From Allolobophora icterica (taxonomy: Eukaryota > Annelida > Clitellata > Crassiclitellata > Lumbricidae): a stretch of DNA of 64,000 nucleotides. A program made the translations under genes and the position numbers. The notes under the pieces are model-generated. The model had not been told where the DNA came from. It searched no databases and was given only the letters and a program-made list of their open reading frames with translations. Location of the stretch: assembly GCA_963556255.1 (NCBI GenBank), contig OY744614.1:32879969-32943968 (forward strand). Direction: 5' to 3'. Of this stretch, positions 1 through 13,200 are shown one piece after another. Positions within the stretch are counted from its first letter, which is position 1, and every line of letters starts with the position of its first letter.

Positions 1-479
1 TTGTGATAAAACATGCCCAGCATTGTTATTACTACTCTTATTATTTAAGTTTTCTACCATTTTATCCTACTATTTAGGATTACACAGTGGGTTTAAAAGC
101 AATGCTTGAGCCCATGAAAAAGAATTGCCTGGAGCGATATCTCACAAGGGCTTGGTCATGAAGGTAAGGTCCTAAAAAGTACATTCTCATCGTTAAAGTG
201 TTAGACTTAAATCTTTATATATGCGTCTGGTGAAATGCTATATGTTTGCATGGAATCTTAATTGCAGAAGTCATACCGGTAATCGCCATATTCTTTCACT
301 TTTGGCATTATAGTCCTCTGTAGGGTATTAGCAGTGTCGTTAAGTGGTAACTGAAAATAACAATATGAATAAGATATGGTTAGTTTGCAAAACTGTTATA
401 TTTAAGATGGAAGCAATAAATGCAAAAGCCTTCCCCATTCAAGCATAAATAACTATTATGTTCTTTTCCACTGGAGTTA

Positions 480-556
480 GGCTGGAAGTGCCTCTGAGTA
501 GTTACCTGAGACAGGAGCTATATAAATGTTCTGAATGAATGAGTGAATGAAGGCCT
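480..556 (+). mobile_element. LINE 3' end (CR1/L2-like)
   Basis: The motif GCCTCTGAGTAG, then GCTATATAAATG and a TGAA-type simple tail, also seen at 12420, 36170 and 39568. This is the 3' end of a non-LTR element, 5' truncated. Confidence 0.55.
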
Positions 557-720
557 TCGTGATCCCTTGTTGAGCAGCAAACAATAAATGCCAGCAAACG
601 TATAAGTCCGTTATGTTGGTTACTGACCCAGCACTAAGGTATTGAACAGTTTTGCCATGTAATTTTTGTCTTTTTTGCACATCCTGTTCACAAGCAAATT
701 CAATGCTTCCTTGGACATAC

Positions 721-767
721 TGATTTTCTGCAATCGCTCAAAGATATCAGATAAAACAGAGACAGAG
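721..767 (-). CDS. PROM1-like: Possible prominin exon 12
   Basis: Acceptor TTTTCTTCCAG and donor GTATGT bound a stretch reading SVSVLSDIFERLQKIS, similar in character to the pre-TM3 helix of prominins. The readable frame needs entry phase 2, but exon 11 leaves in phase 0, so an unseen small exon must lie between them or this call is wrong. Confidence 0.35.
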
Positions 768-3700
768 CTGGAAGAAAAGTAAAGAGAGATACAAAAGAGA
801 TACAAAACAAGTATCACCAGCACACAGATAATGTTTAAGACATTTGCGACTCAATAAGATCCTCAGTCATCATACAGTCAAGTAAAGTTATGAAATGTGA
901 GGCTTAGGTGGCAGCTTGTACAGTATTATCGTCAACAAGCAACTCAAACTGTTAGAATGTTGAATTGATTATACATACGCTGTCCCCTGTATCTGAATTA
1001 AGTTCGTCGATTAACTTCTTTGCATCGTTCACGACCCCGTCTACCCTTTTGTTGAAGTCTTAAAAACACAGAAATAAGAATTCAACTGTAAGACAACAAA
1101 ATATTTCAATTACTTTTGAATGCAAAAAAATGAGAAATAAACTGTAACCTAGAATTCATAACTGTAAACTTCTGCACTGAGTCAGGAGAACGAGGTCATT
1201 TACAGGGGTCAACTAAAAATATCTTTATGGCAAAGTCATTGACTTTACCTAGTTCAGTTGAACCTGGTTAAGATCCCTAGGAGAGACATAGGGAAAAGTT
1301 GACAGTTTACACTCACCTCAAGTTACGAAATTACAATCATTAAATTTAAGTTTCATTAACTTATTGAATTTGATTCATCATAAAGACTTGACTAAAAACT
1401 CAAATTCTCCTCACTGATTCAGAGAATACTGTCTCATAGTTAACAAATCTGTCTCTCTGTCTGTGTTGCTCTGTCTGTCTTTCTCCGTCTCTCCCCCTCT
1501 GTCTCATTCCTTAGATTACTTCTTGTTTATAATCTTGTTCCCTTATCAGATCTTTCCAACGTACTTTCGTTTCTTGCTCAGTTGATGTCAACTTGGCCTG
1601 CACTTCCCTAATCTACACTGTAGATTACACAAGTATTATTCATGTAAGCACATGCCTAAACAAGAACGTGCAAAGCCTTCTTAAAACATTTAAAAGAAAA
1701 TGCTCGATCCTGAGATTAAGCACTGCCAATTATAAAGCCAGCTAAAGAAATTTAGATATTATATAATTACTCTTTACACCCTTAGGTCTGAATCAGTCTT
1801 GTTAGCAAAACTCTAAAATTTAATGCAGTTTTGAAGGTAAATGAAAATTCATGTAGCACCAGAACAGGAAAACTCCTCAGAAAAACTGAACCATGCAAAC
1901 AGGTAATAAAAACGTGGATGCATGCACACTCCATGCAAAATTGGTTACGAAAACTTCTCATATATAGCTACACAGTACACACTAGTAACCAAATATTTAC
2001 AAGAAATCTTGCAAGTACTTTATGATCAGATTCTCTGATTTAATATTAATACTAACCGTATCAATCAAGTTAACGAAAAATCCATAAATCAGAAGAAAGA
2101 CTGCATGCACTTAGTAATTCCAATTAATTCAAATGATGGATACATGACATTTACTTGACACAAATACATAAATAACATTACCAGTAAACAGAAATAATCA
2201 AGTTAACAAAATTCTCAATGTGGATGGGGAAAGAATGCCACATTTTAGGTCATACTGAAACAAAGGTGTTAACAAATGAATGTCCACCGGCCACGTCGGT
2301 CATTTGTTCACCTACTCCACCATTTTGGTGCATTGTTTTGTCTAACACTTTAACGACGAGCATATACTAGAAGCAACTGGGAAAATAACGTAGCTTGTCA
2401 TTAAAGTGTTAAATGCAGAATGTGCTCAGTAGTTTCTAAGACATCGGAGATCACTGGCGCTAAATTTGCAGACTGGACTTACTCGTTGTTTCTGCTTGGG
2501 ATTTTATGTCACTTTCGTCCCATGTTGTCTTGGCCTGTGTGACTGCATGAGGAAGGATGGGCATACGTGGTGGTCCATAGTCCCAGCTCCAACCTTACAC
2601 TCAGGTCTTGGACTATAGACCACGTATACCTTCTACAGTTGGGCATAAGACATGTCCAGGGAAAAGCAATGTGGGTCTTTGGAGTAATCATAATCGTCAG
2701 TCACTGGTGGTGCTTCAATCTACTGACCAGCAGGTGACAAACACCTGCTCAATGTGCAACCGGTGGCTTGACGGATAGCCGGAAGTGTCATCTTTAATCA
2801 ATGAGGAGCTGCTCAGTGGTGGGTCATAGACGCTACCACCTGTTGTCACTCCACACTATCCATGCAGCTCGGTCTGGAGATTCTGAACAGGAAGCTGTAA
2901 ATTTTAGATGGAAATCCATAACTTGCGCTCTAGGCATGCATATGTGAGCGGCAACTGGTGACTTTTCTAATTTTTTGTGCGGTATTTTGCTTACTGATGA
3001 TATTTCTGTTTTTATTTACATTTAACATCAATTAGGTGAGCACATTATTAGACTGGTGCTGCATAAATTACTTTAATAGATAAGTACTTGAGAGTAACAA
3101 AAAGCCACTCCACCATTTCAAACTGCTTTAACGTTTGCCTTGGAAAACACCTCAAATGTTTCAAACAACTTGAAAATGTCTCAAATCATGTCAGAATACT
3201 CACTGAGCAGCTATCACTAGTTTTTCTATGAGCAGCTCCTATATAAAGGGGTGTGATATAAATTTTATCCTATGTCACACTTCATATCAAGCATTATAAT
3301 GCCCTATAAATTTATCATTTTACATGATGTAAAATCAATCCAAACAGGATGATTAATTAAGTAATTAATTAGTGAAGCAAGGATTTAGTTAGTAACCCAT
3401 CACCGATGAAGTGGTTAAGTAAAGCCTAGAAAAAGTGGAGAAGTGATTTCGATAAAATGTCATGCAAAAAGCAACCAATCAGCAAGCAATCCCTTAAAAA
3501 ATTAAAACCAAAAAGAAACAATAATTGCTATGCATGCCTTTACGCTGCTAATACTTTACCTTTAAGAAATGAGCTCACTTTATCTAGAAATATGATTAAA
3601 AATGACAGCAACACTTTAAACATAAATTGAAATCAAATCGAATAACCTATTTATAAGTCTCACTTGATTGCATACTTTTATTCCATGATCTCATTTAATG

Positions 3701-4226
3701 GTCTGTATGGCAAATCCATCAACTGCTTTACAGAATGCAATCAATGCATCTTACAACTGCATCTGCTATTGCCCTCCTATCAAAGTTCACAAGTGCACAC
3801 AACCATACGACATAATACTGATAGCGCTGAGCAATTATAGGTGAAGGACTTGATCAAGGTCCCTACACAGTAACCACCTGAGTAAAGAATTGAACCCATA
3901 TCGTCCACGTTACAGGCCAAGCGCATCAACCGATCAGCTACAGTGCTCCACTAGTACATAGAGTCAAGTCTGATTTCTCGGATAAAGTGCCATACATGTT
4001 AGAATAAGGCCAAAGGTAGTCTTTCAGAAACAATAATATCGTTATTAGAATTTTCAAGAATCCATTCTCTATCCTATTTTAGAAAATATATTTAATAATG
4101 CTTTTAATAATGCAATATTACTTTTAACGAGCAACACCTACCTAATAAGTATAAGCAGCAAGCCCACATCAGATAGTACACACTCACACCCACACACACA
4201 GACAGACACAGACACACACACACACA

Positions 4227-4259
<33 letters not shown>

Positions 4260-7200
4260 AAGAAGTACTCAAAAGGTGCTAGAGTAAATGACCAGATATG
4301 CACATGCACAAACATTCATACATACTTAGAACTCCAATGTCATCACGTGACTTTAACCTTTGACTATCACTAAGACATAAGAACTGACTAACAAAGTGCA
4401 TGCCTTGGAGTATGTATTGTGCACGTTCACTCCTGCAACGGTGACCATAGAAACCTGACACATAACTGACAATTACCATCGACAGATGCCTAATCATTTG
4501 ACAGGTATGCCACAGAAATATAGGACAATGAATAAACAGCAACTGAACTTATACAAGCAATCAGGCACCACAGCAAATTTGCCAGAAGAAATCATCAAAT
4601 CTTTTCATTCAGCAACTATTTCTAGTACTGTGCTTTGTTTTACTTACACAACCGTCATCACAAAACAAAGAAACAAATAAAAACACACAAATGCTTATCT
4701 TACATACATCACTTAAAATAAATTAAATCATTGCCTTCATAGTCTAACATATCAACCTTTGGTTTCATAACTGCTCCTAAATGGAAGATTTAAAGCACTT
4801 AAAATCCAGCTTACCTCGGATGGTGTCCCTCGCATCGTTCAGTATTTTGTCTGATGTATTTTGATACTGTATCCTTCCCTGTACAGAAACAAGAACATCT
4901 GATAGTAATATCCCCACTTCAGATACAATTGGTTCTAAGATACTGCAGCTACATGCCAGTTTAGCAAGCAAAGGATAATAACAGAGGTTTCTCTGTGGGG
5001 CAAACTTACATAGTACACACGTCTGTACTAACAAAAGCAAAGCCAATCACGGTACAACTGTCTTTACTTTATTATTGTTGCTTCATTGCATTAGCAAAGA
5101 TGTATGTATATTCGTTTATTGAATAAACTGGTTGTCATACCGCAACCAAGAGATGAATATCAAGCACTGAACAGATAAGCCTAAGGTAGGATACTGGCCG
5201 GGTTTCATATAAAATATTTTGCCCTCACGGCATGTCAACACGTTGCGATGATTCTACCTGGGTTGTCTTCCATTGTCCTTTTCAATCTGCTTCCAAGGTC
5301 ACTCCAAGACAATGGACATATGCAAAACATCCTTTCTTCAAGAAAGCTAAATTTAATTATTTGATACACTGAGAATTCCAAGATGCTACAAGTTTTTCGT
5401 CTTGCAGTTTAAAAAAATTCAGGGTAGACTTACCTCTTCGATCATCTTCCTAAAGTCATTGTCGATCACAGATCGAATCACAGACAGTTGATTTGAAAGA
5501 TTTTGGCCCTATTAACATGAAACAATTTTAATCTACAGCACAAAATATGCATTGTCCAGTTTTTATGTAGAACAGATGGCTAGCTGCTGTTTAACGAGTA
5601 TAAACAGTGGCAGACAAGGACACCAAGCATTCTATTTCTATAGAGAAGTCAAAGCAGTAATCCACTTCTTCAGTAACCCACTTCTTACCACTAAACACCC
5701 TCTAATGACAATCCAAATGTTAAAGTCCAAAATTCCTCATTCCCACACTTCACCCGCATCACCAGTGCCATATAAAATCAAGACAGGACTATTTGGTCAA
5801 AGTGTAAGCAAACAGAAACAAACCACAACAGGGCCATCTGCAGATCACATGGCTTTACAGGTTACTGTCAAATTTCAGTCTAACATTTGAATCCTGTCCA
5901 CAGCAATGAATGGCCAATATGTTAACAACATTGCTCTTTGGCCATGGCCAACATGTTAACAACATCACTTTTTGATCATGGCTAAAAATGTTAACACATC
6001 ACACTTTGACCATGGCCAACTTGCTAACCACATCACTCTTTGACCATGGCCAGCATGTTAAGCACCTCACTCTTTGACCATGGCCAGCATGTTAAGCACC
6101 TCACTCTTTAACCAGCCAAACTGTCTTTCCACAAAAAGCCAACATACCACTTTACACTCTACTATCACGCTAACCCTTAAACAGTCCTACACTACATACT
6201 GGTACATACATACATCATACATACATATTACATATATTGATCAAATGACACTCATAATCATAACGAATATTTATAAACGTGCCACTCACAGGTGCTCCCG
6301 AGTCCTGACCCAAGTCAATACCAAATAAAATGGACTACAGGCATTTCCGGAACAAGGGAAAAGAAAGGCAGAGGAGCTCAAGCCGCAATTCCTGTGGAAG
6401 ACAGTTCCAACTAGAAGGGCCAACATAGGCAAAACTTCTAGACTGAGCAGTACCCCTGCGCATGTGGGGTACAACTGGAAGGTCTCTGGCCGCCGAGCGG
6501 AGAGAGTGAAGCGACCAGAGAGTGAAGATACCAAAGTACAGAAGGTTTGGAGGTATGAAGGAGCTACCCCGACCAAACAGTTTTGCATAAGAGTTACAAG
6601 TTTGAACTGGTTGCGCTGGGGCTCAGGAAGCCAGTGGGGAGTGTCCCCAATGAAGGCAGATATGTGGACAAACCTTGGGAGATCACAGCAGTGTTAAGTA
6701 TTGACTGAAGCTTGGAAGGGTTTAGTGAAGAGAGACCAGCATAGATGGAGTTGCCAAAGTCAACCCTAGAATGGACTTCATTATGAGTGATTCTTTCCTT
6801 CATTCTGGAAATTTACATAGCACTTCTTCAAGAGACCTACTCAGAGGCACTCAAGTTAGTTATGCACTAAAGATTTTGTCAAGACCACTAACCAGAGATC
6901 TTCTGTCCAAACTGCAACCTTCATATTGCTCACATTGATACTTTGATCAATTGGCTTCTGAGTTCTACTACTGCAAAAGTTAGTAGACATGCCAACAGTT
7001 AGTGTCTGGTACCTGAGAGAAATCGACGGTGAGGTTCAGACTGTTGACCTGGTTCTTGAGGCGCCGACACTCGTCAACAGACTGACAGCCATCAGGAAGT
7101 GCATTTAAGATGTTTCTTTTCGACTGTATCAGCTGTTGGCTCAGCTGGGTCTGAAGGTTGATCAGGGATTCCACACAAATCTGGACGCTTCCAAGGTTCG

Positions 7201-10200
7201 AACTGATCTCTTCCAGACCTGAATCAGAATCAAACCATAGATGGAAAATCTAACATTTGTACATCTATGCTTCTTGTCTCGTTCTAATACAATTATAGCT
7301 ACATGTAAGCACTTTGAAATGTGACATACAGATAACCAGATACACACTACATACATCATACATTCAATTCAATTCTGTTTTTCTGTTTACATGCATACAC
7401 ACACATACATGCATGCATACATACACACAAACACGCATACATACATACATACAAGGGCGTAACTTTAGTCTAAAAAGTGGGGGGTACCAATACTTTGGTC
7501 TAAAAAGTCGGGGGTACCAATACTTTGGTCTACAAAATGAGGGGAACCAATTTCTTCTCCACTTTCGCTTTTCGCATGGTGACCATTTTGAACATATTCC
7601 CCTCCAGTATTCTTATTAATTTTGGCTCTCGGTTTACCTGTGTATCTAACTATTTTCATACTTTTGGCGGAGACTGCGTTCTCTGGGAAGTATTAATTGG
7701 CATTGTTTAAAAAGTGGGGGGTACAGTACCCCAGTCCAAAAAGTGAGGGGTACGGGTACCCCTCGTACCCCCCACAAATTACGCCTATGCATACATACAT
7801 GTATACACAAACATACACATACATACATATACATACATGCATACATACATACAAACATGCATACCTACATGCATGCATACACATATACCTTGTATACATA
7901 CATACACAGATGCAGCCACTCTGAATGTGTGCCAACTGTCAACAGTGGTTGGGAATTAATTGGCCAGTCTCTACAGCTGTACATGTCTGTATGATGCCAC
8001 CTGCTCCAACTGCATGACCGTCACTGGCATAGAACTATACCCATTAGTTTTTATGAGTACCCAGTGGTAAAGTGCATAGTTGTAAGTAGTGTAGTTGACA
8101 AGAAGTGCTTGTGTGATGTAAATAAAAAGGAGATACAGAAATGCCCAGATATGCACACACATCCATCCATGTATGTAACGTAGGTTTGTGTAACATATAT
8201 ATATACATAAAATGTATGTTTGTGTAACATATACATGTATATATGTTACACAAACATACGTTATATATATATATGTTACACAAACATACGTATATCTGTT
8301 ACACACACATACGTTATATATATATATATATATATATATATGTTACACAAACATACGCATATATGTTACACAAACCATAGTTCGAGAATTCGTGACTTTC
8401 GATTTTAAAATTCGTAAAAATTCGCGAATTTTTGGTCTATTTTAAAATTAGTAAAAATTCGTAAAAATTCGTTAGGTCATTGTTAGGCCTTTTTACATTG
8501 ACAGCGGGTTTTGCAAAAACAGCAACAACAAATGTGATGACGTCATGATTTGTTGTATTAAGTATCTGCTTAGAATTTAATGTAAAATTCAATATTAAAG
8601 TTTATTTCGTAACGAGTTAATTTAGTTAAAATCCAATTTTTTAAAGATGAAAGAACATGGACCGGAGTGGAAGTATGTATAGTTATTTTGGAGGAGAGGG
8701 AAAGGGTAATCCAAACATACAGTGTTGCTTTTGTGACAAGGAATTTGTTGGTTATTCTGCCGGAATTCGGGAGCATTTGCATGGTGAAAATACAGAAACA
8801 AGAGTCGAGTGGGAGGAGTGGGCTGTTCCTGACTCAGAATTAGAGAACGATGAAGTAGAAGACACAGCTCGGTGAACGTTTCCAACCCGTTTTAACCATG
8901 TTTGGTTGCAAGCTGTGTTAGTGGCTGACTGGTGACACTAGAGCTGCATGGGGCACTGGTGGTTTTTCGTTCTGCTGACTGACACTCCCAGTGACACACC
9001 CCAACTATGATAGAAATCGGAGTTCAAGACTCCAAGTAGAACACTAACTGAATATCAGTACTACTGTGTTGCTAGTCAGCTATCTTTTACGGCTGATTGA
9101 TTGCCTATAACAGTGACATTTTAGTTGCTTAAAAGTTCAAAAGTAAACAAATAATAAAATTCGTTGCCGTGGCAAAGAATTCTATTATTTTATTATTTTA
9201 CGAATTTTTACGAATTTTAAAACTGCAGTTTTAAAATTCGTTAAAATTCGTGAATTTTAAAAATTCTTAAAATTCGTAAAATGCGAATTCTCGAACTATG
9301 ACACAAACATACATTACATATGTTACACAAACATACGTTATATATATATATATATATAAAGATATATAGGGCTTTGCAACAACAGTTTCAACACCTTGCC
9401 TGCAGGCATGTAACACACAAAAGACACTGTTTTGTAAAATATTTCTGTTTTTCATCAAACCCGTTGTACTGAATCTGTGAAAAAATTTGCACTATAAGCA
9501 TCATTAACCTAAAATTACTGTTCAGATACTTCTTGCCTTTGGCTAATTCTTTTATGACATTTTTATTTCATGTTTTTCTTTATCAATTTCTTTATCACAT
9601 GCAGTTTCTTACTTGAAGCAAGTGCCTCGACAGTCAGAAGAATTGGTCTGGAGTCTGTCAACGTTGACAGTTTCTCTCTAGCTTGATCTGGAAAATCTGT
9701 TAGCAAAATAATGACAAACAACACCACTGATATTATTACTGACATCAGACACTAATGTATTAAAAATGTTTCTAGCTCCTAAATGGCTGATGGCTATAAA
9801 AGCCTCATCACTTTTGGACATACATAAATATATAGGACTGTTATTGTTGCAGCCAATTGTGTGCTGCCATTTACTCACTGACATTTTCTGTAGACTCTAG
9901 TCACACTAGTGTCTACTGCCACCAGATATTGATTGCCACAGATATATCATGAATGAACCTTGACTCTTTCCAAATGGATCCAGACTTGTCGTTAATAGCC
10001 CAGACACCACTGAATAACGCCAGTTGTTATGCACTTTGTCACTGCCTGACGAGAGCTTTCAATGTATTCATTTAGAAAATAACAGCTTTTATATCAGCTC
10101 TGACACCTTTGTTTCAGGCTTCCTCTGAAATTCTGTAACTGTTATAGCAACTCTCTGCAGTGAACTCATAGAAGCCCTTCTCTGGTCACACATTGCTTGT

Positions 10201-13200
10201 TGATGTCTTTGGATTGGAGTCATCTATTCTCCCAAAGCAACACAGTTCCTCAGTGTTTCTGTGAACCTTCCCCCGTTGGTAGCAACACTGATACTCCACA
10301 GATATGTATAAGTGTAGGTGATAGCAACAGCAAATAAGCAAACAAAGAGAAGGACATAAGGTTGCATATTACTGGAAATGCCTACATTTTACCATGTGTT
10401 TTTCCATGTCTGTGGCTTACATCACAGTGGGATCAACCTTGCATTTCCACCTATCAGCAACTGTTTATTGCTATTTAATATTGTGTTTATTGCACTTTTG
10501 ATGCTTGTTCTGTTTTGCAATATTATGAATAATTACACAAGAGTAATATTAACACCCGATCAAATCCGGATCATCAGCAAGCAACTTCTTGGTTGATAGA
10601 AATTTCAGGCAGCTTTACTGGCAACGTTACTGTTTGCATGCAGTGTACAATTACTTGTTCATGCTTGTTCATACTTGTACATCATACTTGTTCATAATAC
10701 TTGATAAGACTTGTTCATCATACTTGTTCATCATGCTTGTTCATACATGTTCATAATACTTGTTCATCGGCAGTTGTATAAAATACATTATTTCTTGCCT
10801 TCTTGCTAATACGTTATTTCTTGCCTTCTTGCTAATACATTATTTCTTGCCTTCTTGCTAAGGCCAATTTAAATGTACTATCTATAAGGTAATAAATAGG
10901 TCAACTTAGTCTGTTTGTAACAAACTGTTGAACACCAGCATCAGTTGCTTTGTAGAGTACTAAGTAACTCTATTGTTGCCAGTGATTCAATAAATGGCCT
11001 TGAATTGAACTAAATTGTCCTTTGTTGTCCTCTTCATCTGAATAAACTGAATTGTCCTTTGTCGTCCTCTTCACCTAAATGAACTGAATTTGCCTCTGTC
11101 ATTCTCATCATCTGAATCCCTATCAAAAATCAACTGCAGATGGCTTTTCAATCTTCAGTCTGTCGACCTTGACTAGTACTCGTTCCGTCCACAAATCTTT
11201 TCAAAATGCCCTTATCGACCAGAGCTCACGCACGCAACACCCTGAAGCTTTCAGATTATTTCAATAGAAGAACGCACAGCTTCTCATTAAAAACTGTACC
11301 GATAAGAAATGACTTGCATATTCAGCACAATACTACGTAACTCTTGAATGCAGTGGCAGTAGGCTGCCCAGGGCTCTAAGCCACCACAGCGCACGCACAC
11401 AAAAACCAGATAAAAAAACAAAAACATACAACAGTCCCTGAAAGCAAATTTTGATGACTACTCATATGTGCAAAAAAGGTTACATTTTAGTTTACATTTC
11501 ACGTCATTTACATTTTCTGCAGCTTACATGTCATGCAGAATATAGTTTATATAGTTTGCATTGTGCTAAACATGCATTCTGCGTAGTTTATATTTTGTGC
11601 AGCACGTATTCTGAGCAGTTGATATTATTAATGGACCTCTTTTAGACTACTCTCTGGAAACCCCCTTTGATTTGGTTTGGCCTCCTGGAAATCGGACTTG
11701 GACCTCTTTTGGACCACTCTCTGGAAACCCTCTGATCTGGTACCCTGGAAATCGGACTTGGACCTCTTTTGGACTACTCTCTGGAAACCCCCTTTGATTT
11801 GGCCTCCTGGAAATCGGACTTGGACCTCTTTTGGACTACTCTCTGGAGACCCCCTTTGATTTGGCCTCCTGGAAATCGGACTTGGACCTCTTTTGGACTA
11901 CTCCCTGGAAACCCCCTCTGATCTGACGTAGCGCTCGTGAATAGGCTGGTGCCCTCCGCTTGGCCTTCGCTTTAGAAGTTTGGAGATTACGATTACGATT
12001 ATGATCTAGTGATCAGTTTCAACCCAGAAGTCAGGGTTCAACAATCAACACCCTGCCACAGCAGAAAGGTTCCAGCGCTCCCAAGTACTTAGTTCTGTAT
12101 GAGATGCTATACAAACACAACGCAATACACTGACCATAAACTGGTGGGAGGGACGATCAGGCAGTTAGGGAAAGGACATATATATACAATACATTACACC
12201 ACAATCATAACATTATGACACTCAGAATTATATTATCTTGTGAGCTCCTAATTCCCCATTGCGTACTGCTCGTAGGCAGTGCCGTGCTTTCTCCGTCGCA
12301 GGCCCTGCAATCTGGAATGGGTTTCCCGTGGCGCTTTGCTTGGTTCCTAGAACCCATACAGCCACATTTTACTCAAACCTTAAGACTGCACTTTTCAGCC
12401 GGGGTTGGGTCGGGCGATGTGCTTCTGAGTAGATAATCTTGAAGGGGCACTATATAAATCTTTGGTATAAATAAATAAACCAACATAACAACATATTATA
12501 GTACACTGCACTGACTTGCATAGCATCTAATCTCATCTGACCTAATCCAATGACTACTGTTACAACGATTCACAATGCATCAGCCGATGTTTGCCTCCAG
12601 TAAAAATCTTAATCCACCGGAGAAGCCATTGAAACACGGCAAATCAGAGAAAAAAGTCCGACTATGGTGTGTAAGGAAAAGCAAACAGGAAATCACATTA
12701 CATTGTAGTATTTCACCAAGGAACAAAGTGGAAACAGGATGGACAGGTGAGTGAAGAGGAGGATAAACAATACGCTCGCTCGTACACGAAGAATCACATG
12801 TAAAACAGCCGAGGGCACAGCTATGAACATAATTGCCATCGGCCATCTTTCAAAGTATCTTATGTTCAAAGGATCTTATATTCAAGGATCTTATGTTCAA
12901 AGGATCTTATGTTCAAAGGCAGTGGATAAAAATGAGGATGGAGAGGACCAACCGAGAAGCTGCTGGCCGATGACCTGGATCTGTTCTGCTATCCGTAGTA
13001 GGACATCCGTCCGTAACTCCTGTAGCCACACAGAGAACAAACACTAGACATAAAATAAATGCAATGGACAGTTGCTGTTAGATGGGAGACAGCAGATGCC
13101 CCTGTGTTATGGCAGATGACACAATTTACAACCTACAGAAGCGATCTCTGTCTAGTCTAACTCTTTTTCTCTTCTTATCCAAACTCCCAACCATCCTATA

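Noticed and set aside
880..960. An extra prominin exon between exons 11 and 12 (CTAACAG acceptor near 950)
   Set aside because: Only a weak GTACAA donor and a phase that does not repair the junction to 721-767.
5552..5890. 112-codon plus-strand ORF
   Set aside because: Lies in a prominin intron, no motif, no splice or family support.
7314..8445. Several short ORFs rich in His/Tyr/Met/Cys
   Set aside because: Translations of CATA/TATG and AT-rich simple repeats.
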